This document shows, piece by piece, positions 1 through 5,131 of a DNA stretch of 6,407 nucleotides (position 1 is its first letter; each line of letters starts with the position of its first letter). The stretch lies in NCBI GenBank assembly GCA_903932885.1, contig CAIZHT010000056.1, forward strand, positions 1 to 6,407, given 5' to 3'. Under the pieces are notes generated by a model. The model worked only from the letters and a program-made list of their open reading frames with translations. It was not told where the DNA came from and did no database searches. Position numbers and translations under genes: made by a program. This DNA is from an uncultured Actinomycetes bacterium (lineage in GTDB: Bacteria; Actinomycetota; Actinomycetes; Nanopelagicales; Nanopelagicaceae).

Positions 1-408
1 GAAAAATTCTTTAGACTCCTTGCAGTACTTCGAAATGGCGCACTACTTGTTGGTCTTGCATCGGTACTCACTGCTGCTCTGCTGATAAGCAATACGCTTC
101 GAATCGCAGCATTTAATAGACGACGAGAAACCGGCGTAATGAAACTAGTTGGCGCATCTTCGTGGTCTATTCAACTTCCATTCTTACTCGAAGGTGTTAT
201 ATCTGCAATTATTGGCTGGGTCCTTGCAACTGGATTATTAGCAGGGCTAAAAAGTGTTGTTGATACTAAAGTCGCTCCACTTCTCTCATTTACCAAGTTC
301 TTTGGATGGGGCGAAGTCTGGGTCTCTTCGGCCTATTTGTTGGCAACTGGACTAGTTGTCTCCACTCTTGCATCTGTGATTACTCTTCGCCGTTACCTCA
401 AGGTTTAG
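1..408 (+). CDS. ftsX: Cell division protein FtsX, C-terminal part (5' end outside window)
   Basis: FtsX is the membrane subunit of the FtsEX ABC-type complex, which in actinobacteria couples the divisome to peptidoglycan hydrolase activation. The frame is open from base 1, so only the last 135 residues are visible. They show three membrane segments at about visible residues 12-36, 56-82 and 106-128. Between the first two is the hallmark cytoplasmic stretch RRRETGVMKLVGAS (40-53), followed by QLPFLLEGV, both highly typical of FtsX. The protein ends on a short basic tail (RRYLKV), as family members do. An internal ATG at 139 is not the start, because family-like sequence continues upstream to the edge. 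The smpB start lies 22 bases after the stop, so the two genes are probably co-transcribed, with ftsE expected just outside the left edge. The family call is secure. Only the missing N-terminus and extracellular loop are unseen. Confidence 0.95.
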   Translation, partial: EKFFRLLAVLRNGALLVGLASVLTAALLISNTLRIAAFNRRRETGVMKLVGASSWSIQLPFLLEGVISAIIGWVLATGLLAGLKSVVDTKVAPLLSFTKFFGWGEVWVSSAYLLATGLVVSTLASVITLRRYLKV

Positions 409-430
409 TTATGACAGCGGGTGAGCGACG

Positions 431-931
431 ATGGTAAAAGAGGTTGGTCGCAAACTCATTGCCCAAAATAAAAAAGCACGTCATGACTATTCAATTGAAG
501 ATGTATTTGAATGCGGGCTTGTTCTCACAGGTACAGAGGTGAAATCACTTCGCCTAGGACGCGCATCCCTCATTGATGGATTTGCCATGGTGCAAGATGG
601 TGAACTTTGGCTCAGTGGTGTTCATATTCCCGAATACACAGAAGGAACCTGGACGAATCACACGCCTCGCCGTGATCGCAAACTCTTGGTCCATAAACAA
701 GAGCTTCATAAATTGATTGGCAAACTCAAAGAGGGTGGAACGACGCTGATTCCTCTATCTCTCTATTTCAAAGATGGAAAAGCAAAAATTGAATTAGCAC
801 TTGCTCGTGGAAAGAAAGCTCACGATAAACGTGCTGCACTGATGGAGCGCGAAGCAGGACGCGAGGCAGAGCGCGAAATTTCACGGCGACAATCTGGAAA
901 GAGTTCGAAGCGCTCTAAGTACGACGACTAA
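431..931 (+). CDS. smpB: SsrA-binding protein SmpB
   Basis: SmpB binds the tRNA-like domain of tmRNA and delivers it to ribosomes stalled on broken mRNAs. At 166 residues it has the usual family length. Visible signatures are QNKKARHDY (12-20) and [13 protein letters not shown] (29-41), the latter forming part of the OB-fold surface that holds tm[19 protein letters not shown] (77-92) and GKKAHDKR (127-134) follow. A basic, charged C-terminal tail (135-166) is the part that enters the empty mRNA channel. The ATG at 431 is the first possible start because an in-frame TGA lies at 422-424. Only a weak Shine-Dalgarno-like GGGTG is present at about 419-423, so translation may partly depend on coupling to ftsX, 22 bases upstream. 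The partner RNA gene ssrA follows on the same strand, a common actinobacterial arrangement. Confidence 0.97.
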   Translation: MVKEVGRKLIAQNKKARHDYSIEDVFECGLVLTGTEVKSLRLGRASLIDGFAMVQDGELWLSGVHIPEYTEGTWTNHTPRRDRKLLVHKQELHKLIGKLKEGGTTLIPLSLYFKDGKAKIELALARGKKAHDKRAALMEREAGREAEREISRRQSGKSSKRSKYDD

Positions 932-934
932 CTC

Positions 935-957
935 AAAGCCATTTGCTTTCACTTTTT
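935..957 (+). terminator. Weak terminator-like hairpin after smpB
   Basis: Directly after the smpB stop, AAAGC (935-939) can pair with GCTTT (945-949) across a 5-base loop, and a run of five T follows at 953-957. The stem is short and has only two G-C pairs, so it would be a leaky terminator at best. It could end part of the ftsX-smpB transcription or simply be chance in AT-rich DNA. Confidence 0.3.
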
Positions 958-1013
958 ACGCTCTGATTACGCCTTTACGGAGTTCTGACTTACAATTAGA
1001 AAACAATTACATA

Positions 1014-1050
1014 GGGGATAGAAGTAATGCTTCTAGTTCCCAAGATTTTT
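1014..1050 (+). terminator. Stem-loop plus T-run between smpB and tmRNA
   Basis: TAGAAG (1019-1024) pairs perfectly with CTTCTA (1030-1035) around the loop TAATG. The stem is then extended by GGGGA (1014-1018) pairing with TTCCC (1037-1041), with one bulged G at 1036 and one G-T pair. That gives 11 pairs in all. A run of five T (1046-1050) starts four bases after the stem. This fits an intrinsic terminator closing the ftsX-smpB unit and separating it from tmRNA. It could instead be a structure in a 5' leader of pre-tmRNA if the tmRNA promoter lies upstream of it. Apart from this, the weak hairpin just before it and a possible promoter, I see nothing in 932-1099. Confidence 0.5.
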
Positions 1051-1083
1051 CGATATTGAGCGCGCAGGGTAAATCTTTGCGAA

Positions 1084-1092
1084 TGAGATAAC
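1084..1092 (+). promoter_or_regulatory. Possible extended -10 element for tmRNA
   Basis: TG (1084-1085), one base, then GATAAC (1087-1092, 4 of 6 matches to TATAAT) lies so that transcription would begin about seven bases later. That falls right at the mature 5' G of tmRNA (1100). No convincing -35 box sits 16-18 bases upstream. TTGAGC at 1056-1061 is the best -35-like word nearby but is badly spaced for this -10. A longer precursor trimmed by RNase P from an upstream promoter is an equal alternative, with TACAAT at 991-996 and TTACGC at 967-972 as candidates. Confidence 0.25.
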
Positions 1093-1099
1093 GAAGCTT

Positions 1100-1469
1100 G
1101 GGGGTGAACGGTCTCGACTTTGGATGTTGAGACAAGGGAAGCGGGCCGAGGAAGCCAGGATGATCTCGTTAACCAAAAACCTGTGCAAAAAATCAAGCGC
1201 CAGTACAACTGCCGCTGATTACACTCTCGCTGCCTAAGCGAGCTCTGTAATCCGTTAGCCCAGATGCGCCTTCGTTCTGGAATCTAACGCCGATAGAGGG
1301 CTTTTCTTGGCGATGGTGTTGCGGACATCGCCGGAGAAATATTTCGCAAATGAGTTTGTCGGATACTTGTGTGTAAGAGATCCGGAACTGAGAAAACGAT
1401 AAGCACACTACGCCCGTAGAAGTCTTGTTTTGGTACCGAAGGACCCGGGTTCGATTCCCGGCACCTCCA
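1100..1469 (+). ncRNA. ssrA: Transfer-messenger RNA (tmRNA)
   Basis: tmRNA acts first as an alanyl-tRNA and then as a short mRNA to free stalled ribosomes and tag the unfinished protein for proteolysis. Its partner SmpB is encoded just upstream. The 5' end GGGGGTG (1100-1106) pairs over all seven positions with CACCTCC (1462-1468) to form the acceptor stem. It includes a G3-U70 wobble, the identity signal for alanyl-tRNA synthetase. The T-arm is CCGGG, loop TTCGATT, CCCGG (1445-1461). The stretches CGGTCTCGACTTTG after the 5' end and AAGGGAAGCG further on match the actinobacterial tmRNA pattern I recall from Mycobacterium. The tag reading frame lies at 1199-1237. The discriminator is A1469. 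The next bases are CTA rather than CCA, so the CCA end must be added after transcription. The encoded length of 370 bases is normal. No clear intrinsic terminator follows, only a T-rich stretch (1474-1490) before the convergent gene. Confidence 0.95.
1199..1237 (+). other. tmRNA proteolysis-tag reading frame (ASTTAADYTLAA)
   Basis: The frame ending in TAA at 1235-1237 encodes ASTTAADYTLAA if the resume codon is GCC at 1199-1201. I choose that codon because the preceding AAGC followed by GCC matches the position of the resume codon in mycobacterial tmRNA as I remember it, and because the 12-residue length equals the mycobacterial tag ADSHQRDYALAA. The LAA end is the degron read by ClpXP-type proteases. 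Threonine replaces the usual alanine in the ALAA end. The frame remains open further upstream, so the resume point is an inference from pattern, not proven by the sequence. Confidence 0.85.
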
Positions 1470-1490
1470 CTAGTTTTTATTTATTTGTAT

Positions 1491-1844
1491 TTAATGCTGA
1501 CCTGCTGGGCCATGTCCATCATTACCTTTGGAGCGGCCTCCGCCAATTCCTTTGCCCTTCAAGTACTTTCGTAAATAGAAATCAGGAAAGAACTCACGAC
1601 GGATTGCGAAATAATTAGTAACGAGCCCAAAGAATCCAGCCGTTTTCCCCATGATTGGAATGGCCGCAAAAATCAATTGGGTACAGACAATAATGCTCAA
1701 AAAAGTAATGGTAAGAATTGGAATTCTACGAAGTACCTTCGCTAGAAGAGTTTCACCTGGAATATAGGTAAGGACATATGCAGTGGGCCCACCAAGGAGT
1801 GCAATCATAAAAATGATTGCAACAATTATTGCAAGTGATTCCAT
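1491..1844 (-). CDS. Small two-helix membrane protein, function unknown
   Basis: I do not recognise this 117-residue protein. It has a hydrophobic N-terminal segment (about residues 3-27) and a second one (about 38-64), which together look like two transmembrane helices. A basic, glycine-rich, disordered-looking tail follows (RKYLKGKGIGGGRSKG and onward, 92-117). There is no cysteine pair or recognisable motif. The start is set at the ATG at 1844, because a strong Shine-Dalgarno GGAAGGG (1854-1860 on the reverse strand) lies nine bases before it. An alternative ATG at 1862 would add six residues and overlap the acetyltransferase gene by 16 bases. The chosen start is two bases after the acetyltransferase stop, so translation is probably coupled and the two genes co-transcribed. 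Its 3' end faces the 3' end of tmRNA across about 20 bases with no obvious shared terminator. Confidence 0.75.
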   Translation of the reverse strand: MESLAIIVAIIFMIALLGGPTAYVLTYIPGETLLAKVLRRIPILTITFLSIIVCTQLIFAAIPIMGKTAGFFGLVTNYFAIRREFFPDFYLRKYLKGKGIGGGRSKGNDGHGPAGQH

Positions 1845-1846
1845 AG

Positions 1847-2419
1847 TTATAAACCCTTCCATTCATCATTCAAAATAGAGAAGAGAGCCATATCCGTGAA
1901 TTGTCCGTCAACTTCTTTTACCTTAGATCTAATTACTCCCTCGAGTGTATAGCCCGAGGCAAGTAGTAATTTACGCGAAGCAATATTCTCAACATTGACG
2001 TGGGCCTGAATTCGCCTATATCCCATAGTGGTAAAGCCGTAGTCTGTGAGTAGGTGGCACGCTATTTTGCCGATGCCCATTCCGCGCATCTCTTGAGTTA
2101 TCCAATAACCAATCTCTGCGCTCTCATTTGCAACATCGAATGAATGAAACGAGATAGGGCCAGCAAACTTTGCATCGTCACCTACGCCCTTTTCCATGAT
2201 GAATAAGAGTTCGCTCTGGTTGAGAAATGATTGAGGAGCTTTCTCTCGGATGAAGAACTCTGCATGTGCCAATGTGTAATTAGCTGGAACAGTTGTAAAT
2301 TTTGGAATCAATGGATCTTGGCAGGCTTCATAAATAGATTGAATGTCACTCTCACGCGCAGGACGCAGAGTAATTAGTCCGCGCGAAAGCGTTGGAACTT
2401 CGGTAGGCCACCAAATCAT
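1847..2419 (-). CDS. GNAT-family N-acetyltransferase (RimJ/RimL-like)
   Basis: This enzyme transfers an acetyl group from acetyl-CoA to an amine. In the RimJ/RimL group the target is often a protein N-terminus, but the substrate cannot be read from sequence. With the start at 2419 it has 190 residues. LITLRPARESD (15-25) is the typical first strand and helix. IGYWITQEMRGMGIGK (103-118) contains the acetyl-CoA pyrophosphate loop R-G-M-G-I-G. VNVENIASRKLLLASGYTLEG (142-162) is the conserved C-terminal part, with the Asn-xx-Ser pattern and the final G-Y/F turn. Starts further upstream (2473, 2515, 2518) would add up to 33 residues that overlap the end of the preceding gene and look nothing like a GNAT. 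The ATG at 2419 therefore fits best, 19 bases after the DUF222-HNH stop, though it lacks a clear Shine-Dalgarno and probably depends on coupling. It is likely part of a three-gene operon with its two neighbours. Confidence 0.88.
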   Translation of the reverse strand: MIWWPTEVPTLSRGLITLRPARESDIQSIYEACQDPLIPKFTTVPANYTLAHAEFFIREKAPQSFLNQSELLFIMEKGVGDDAKFAGPISFHSFDVANESAEIGYWITQEMRGMGIGKIACHLLTDYGFTTMGYRRIQAHVNVENIASRKLLLASGYTLEGVIRSKVKEVDGQFTDMALFSILNDEWKGL

Positions 2420-2438
2420 TGGGTAAGTATTACTTAGA

Positions 2439-3752
2439 TTAGACCGCTTCGAGTATCGGGCGAGCTGGCACATGAAACTCTTTACCGGTTGGAGATTTCC
2501 AGTCGCATGAGCCATCACTATTACTGACTAATTCCCACCCGCCATGCGTTTTCATTCGATGGTGCCTCCTACAGAGAGCGCCTAAATTTTGCGCACTCGT
2601 ATCTCCGCCACTTTCCCAACTCTGCGCATGATCGAGATCCCCGCGATATGCCGACTGTCGACATCCAGGAAATCTGCATGTTCTATCTCTGGCGATAAGA
2701 AAATCAACAAGTTGTTGCGGCGGTAGATAAGTTTCTCGTCCGTAATCTAGAAGTGCGCCGCTCTGAGGATCAGTTATAAATCTGCGCCACTTTCCATCGG
2801 AGGCGAGTGTGCGAGCAACGGAGGCGGGAATTGCGCCATAACCCGCGAGTTGCCCCGGATTCTCTGCAAGACCCAAGAGAGTTGGAAGATCGATTGTGAC
2901 ATTGACGGTGATTGGGCGACGATGTGCAAGTAAATCTTCGCTCATTGCAGCAAGTGATTGTGATGCCATATCAGTGAGCGCATCGGCACGTTTCATATCT
3001 GCACTACGTGGATCTTTTTCGGCGCGAGTTTCGCTTACTTCTCGAGCTTTTTCACTTCGTTCGGAGCGAATAATACATGCTTCAATCGCCTTCATTACAA
3101 TTTGTGCATCTTCAGCAGGGAGTATTGCGACAACTGTGGACATCCCATCATTTTCTCTGTAACAACTAACTCGTCGAGTATCGCGTGCCTTATCAACAAC
3201 GCTCTCAAAATTTGCAGGTGCAACAGTTGCTAATACTGTGCGAACTTTATTTGCCACTTGCGCCGGTGTATGGAATTCAGCATGAGCAAGGGCTTTGCTC
3301 TCTATCTCGTAGATTGCAAATGGAGGCAGTCCATCGCGAATGGCAGAGGCAGTTTCGCGAGCAATGACAGTGGCATGAGCGGGAGATATTTCCCCGGATG
3401 CAAGGGCAGAGCAGGTATTCGGAAGATGATTGACGAGAGTACGTGCTACATCAATTCGAATCTGGGCGCTATTGGGAGACATACGTAGGGCAGTGGAGAT
3501 ATCTTCACGTTCTGCATCATCGACTCCGAAGAAGATACCTTCGCCAACAGATGGCTCTTCACCAGCGACTGCAACAATCGCTCTTTGCATCGCAGCTTGT
3601 AACCAAGCACTTTGACGCTCTAGTGCACTCAAATAATCAATTCGTGCGCCGCTTTCAAGAGTACGGGGATCGATTGCAATGAGGGATGCAAGAGTTTCTA
3701 TACCTGGAGTAGCAAGTAATAGTGCTGCTACATCTGAACTCGCGATCTTCAT
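2439..3752 (-). CDS. DUF222 and HNH endonuclease domain protein (13E12 repeat family)
   Basis: This is a 437-residue member of the actinobacterial DUF222-HNH family, found in many copies in some genomes (13E12/REP proteins of mycobacteria). Its biological role is not settled. The first 350 or so residues form the helical DUF222 region, with a charged, probably flexible stretch near 228-256. The HNH module is at about 355-406: CRFPGC (359-364) and CRRHH (394-398) supply zinc-type ligands, and DLDH (372-375), N389 and H397/H398 form the H-N-H core, followed by KTHGGW. All key residues are intact, so it should be a metal-dependent nuclease or nickase. The ATG at 3752 is the only reasonable start, with an in-frame TAA at 3765-3767. 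No Shine-Dalgarno precedes it, which suggests a leaderless or near-leaderless mRNA. A 33-bp repeat array lies directly upstream and the GNAT gene follows after 19 bases. Confidence 0.92.
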   Translation of the reverse strand: MKIASSDVAALLLATPGIETLASLIAIDPRTLESGARIDYLSALERQSAWLQAAMQRAIVAVAGEEPSVGEGIFFGVDDAEREDISTALRMSPNSAQIRIDVARTLVNHLPNTCSALASGEISPAHATVIARETASAIRDGLPPFAIYEIESKALAHAEFHTPAQVANKVRTVLATVAPANFESVVDKARDTRRVSCYRENDGMSTVVAILPAEDAQIVMKAIEACIIRSERSEKAREVSETRAEKDPRSADMKRADALTDMASQSLAAMSEDLLAHRRPITVNVTIDLPTLLGLAENPGQLAGYGAIPASVARTLASDGKWRRFITDPQSGALLDYGRETYLPPQQLVDFLIARDRTCRFPGCRQSAYRGDLDHAQSWESGGDTSAQNLGALCRRHHRMKTHGGWELVSNSDGSCDWKSPTGKEFHVPARPILEAV

Positions 3753-3761
3753 AGAGTGAAT

Positions 3762-3767
3762 ACTTTA
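3762..3767 (-). promoter_or_regulatory. Possible -10 box for the DUF222-HNH gene
   Basis: On the reverse strand TAAAGT (3767-3762) fits the actinobacterial TAnnnT -10 pattern. It would start transcription near 3755, only a few bases before the ATG at 3752. That would explain the missing Shine-Dalgarno. No good -35 box stands 16-18 bases upstream, where the sequence is CAGAAG, so the call is tentative. Regulation through the repeat array just upstream is possible. Confidence 0.25.
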
Positions 3768-3806
3768 GGAAGGTACTGACATTACTTCTGAGTTATACAC
3801 ATCCTC

Positions 3807-3938
3807 TTTTTCGTGAAAAGAAGTGATCTCGAATTCCTGCTTTTCTTGAAAAGAAAATGCTCCGAAGTCGCTCTTATCTTGAAAAAACGTTGCTCCGAAT
3901 GCTTACTTTTCTTGAATAGTTGTTGGCGCTCCATGCAC
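3807..3938. repeat. Four-unit 33-bp-periodic repeat with palindromic core
   Basis: The units are 3807-3839, 3840-3872, 3873-3905 and 3906-3938, and the anchor G of the (T/G)TGAA core falls at 3815, 3848, 3881 and 3914, exactly 33 bp apart. Unit 2 carries the perfect palindrome CTTTTCTTGAAAAG. Unit 1 has TTTTTCGTGAAAAG, unit 3 CTTATCTTGAAAAA and unit 4 CTTTTCTTGAATAG. Units 2 and 3 also share TTGCTCCGAA-like sequence in the second half (23 of 33 identical). Units 1 and 2 share 20 of 33. Unit 4 matches mainly in its first 20 bases. The array covers the pirin stop codon and most of the 150-base spacer before the DUF222-HNH gene. It could be a set of phased protein-binding sites about three helical turns apart, or the relic of an in-frame coding duplication. 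Confidence 0.75.
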
Positions 3939-4985
3939 GTTGAGGATTTCATCTACAGATGTGGCCTTTGAATCTCCACCAAGTTTGGAGCCATCGCCAC
4001 TGCGATTCAACGGCTTCTTTGGTGTGGCATCTTCACGGTAAATAGCAGGAATTGTTCCAAGCAAACCCTTTTGGAAATCTTCAAAGGCTTGTAGAACTTC
4101 ACGCTTTGTATTCATTACGAATGGCCCCATCCAAGCAACAGGTTCCTTGATTGGTTGGCCACCAAGAATGAATAGTTCTAGTTCAGGTGAGCGCGACTCT
4201 TGAACATTTGCTGCTCGTACAACAATCGTGTCACCTTCATCAAAGACAGTGAGTTGACCCATCTGCACAGGTCGTGCTTCTTCGCCAACAAAACCATGTC
4301 CAGCCAATGTGTAAACAAGTGCGTTGTAATCACGGCGCCAAGGAAGTCGAAGTTCTGCACCCGCTGCAATAGTTGCATGTACCAAAGTAATAGGTGTCTG
4401 TGTTGTACCTGGTCCTTGGTGACCGTCAACTTCTCCAGCAATTATTCGAATGAGTGCGCCACCATCTGCTGAAGATACGAGTGCAACATCTTTCGCGCGA
4501 ACATCTTGATAAGCAGGAGGCGACCATTTCTTAGCGGCAGGTAAGTTCACCCATAACTGAAAACCGTGAAATAAACCGCCACTCATTACTAAATGTTCTG
4601 GGGGAGTTTCAATGTGAAGAATTCCAGCACCAGCAGTCATCCACTGAGTATCACCATCTGTAATTGTTCCACCACCACCGTTGTTATCACGATGATCAAA
4701 AATTCCATCGATGATGTATGTAACTGTTTCGAATCCACGATGTGGATGCCACGGAGTACCTTTTGGCTCACCTGGTGCGTATTCAACTTCGCCCATTTGA
4801 TCTAAGTGAATAAAGGGATCTAGCTCTGCTATATCAACGCCTGCAAATGCGCGGCGAACTGGAAAGCCTTCGCCTTCGAAACCTTGAGGCGCAGTAGTAA
4901 TGCTTTTTACACGGCGTGCGCGACCATCAGGTGCGCTGCTTACACGAGGCAAAATTGTTATATCGCTAACTGTTACTGCAGGCAT
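3903..4985 (-). CDS. Pirin-family bicupin protein
   Basis: Pirins are iron-binding bicupin proteins. Some bacterial members act as quercetin 2,3-dioxygenases and others bind metabolic enzymes, so the exact role here is open. The metal site is intact: H80 and H82 in WHPHRGFETVTY, then H124 and E126 in GAGILHIE, matching the His-His-His-Glu set of human pirin. QWMTAGAGI (114-122) and HGFQLWVNLP are family signatures. The second cupin runs to about residue 290, ending near LGGQPIKEPVAWMGPFVMN. At 360 residues it is longer than classical pirins of about 230-320. The excess is a low-complexity C-terminal tail (about 320-360). A strong Shine-Dalgarno AAGGAG (4993-4998) lies seven bases before the ATG at 4985, fixing the start. 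It probably has its own promoter downstream of the pntB terminator. The last codons lie inside the 33-bp repeat. Confidence 0.93.
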   Translation of the reverse strand: MPAVTVSDITILPRVSSAPDGRARRVKSITTAPQGFEGEGFPVRRAFAGVDIAELDPFIHLDQMGEVEYAPGEPKGTPWHPHRGFETVTYIIDGIFDHRDNNGGGGTITDGDTQWMTAGAGILHIETPPEHLVMSGGLFHGFQLWVNLPAAKKWSPPAYQDVRAKDVALVSSADGGALIRIIAGEVDGHQGPGTTQTPITLVHATIAAGAELRLPWRRDYNALVYTLAGHGFVGEEARPVQMGQLTVFDEGDTIVVRAANVQESRSPELELFILGGQPIKEPVAWMGPFVMNTKREVLQAFEDFQKGLLGTIPAIYREDATPKKPLNRSGDGSKLGGDSKATSVDEILNVHGAPTTIQEK

Positions 4986-5009
4986 TTCGGCTCTCCTTCG
5001 ACTATGCCA

Positions 5010-5038
5010 AGAGTAATTGAACTTTCAACTACTTGCAA
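5010..5038 (-). promoter_or_regulatory. Likely promoter of the pirin gene with an internal palindrome
   Basis: On the reverse strand TTGCAA (5038-5033, 4 of 6 to the -35 consensus) is followed after exactly 17 bases by TACTCT (5015-5010, TAnnnT-type -10). This would start transcription near 5003 and leave a leader of about 18 bases that contains the strong Shine-Dalgarno. Between the two boxes sits the perfect palindrome TTGAA-CT-TTCAA (5017-5028), well placed to be an operator where a repressor would block RNA polymerase. The regulator is unknown. Confidence 0.4.
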
Positions 5039-5057
5039 TTCGAAAAGGCGTAAAGCA

Positions 5058-5117
5058 AAAAGCTGGGCTAAAGGTGACTGTGCTCTTATCTTTTCAGTCA
5101 CCGTAGCCGCAGCTTTT
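5058..5117 (-). terminator. Long intrinsic terminator hairpin after pntB
   Basis: AAAAGCTG (5058-5065), GGCTA region (5066-5070) and GGTGACTG (5073-5080) pair with CAGTCACC (5095-5102), TAGCC (5104-5108) and CAGCTTTT (5110-5117). The stem has 21 pairs, interrupted only by an AA/G internal mismatch and one bulged G, and the loop is 14 bases. On the reverse strand the hairpin ends in a run of five T, so it should terminate the pntB transcript 15 bases or so after its stop and isolate the pirin gene from it. On the forward strand the tail is only TTTTGG, a weaker terminator. Confidence 0.85.
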
Positions 5118-5131
5118 GGCTTGTCTACTTT

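Noticed and set aside
1014..1020. GGGGATA as the 5' end of tmRNA
   Set aside because: It looks like a tmRNA start but does not pair with the acceptor strand CACCTCC. GGGGGTG at 1100-1106 pairs over all seven positions and is followed by the expected conserved sequence.
1185..1247. Alternative tmRNA tag frame starting at GCA (AKNQAPVQ and onward)
   Set aside because: It starts with Ala and is open for 20 codons, but ends in KRAL. The neighbouring frame ends in the conserved DYTLAA followed by TAA.
1440..1490. Integration (att) site at the tmRNA 3' end
   Set aside because: tmRNA genes are common integration targets, but no second copy of the 3' end sequence, no integrase and no phage gene occurs in the window.
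996..1618. Open frames of 60-70 residues over tmRNA on both strands
   Set aside because: They cover a structured RNA gene, have no ribosome binding sites or family resemblance, and are chance frames.
2896..3682. Forward-strand open frames opposite the DUF222-HNH gene
   Set aside because: They are shadows of a well-supported reverse-strand gene, with no recognisable protein features.
3807..3938. CRISPR array
   Set aside because: Units are tandem with no unique spacers, are degenerate, and there is no cas gene.
4178..4805. Open frames overlapping the pirin gene in other frames
   Set aside because: The pirin frame carries intact metal-binding and family motifs. The overlapping frames are cysteine- and serine-rich chance translations.
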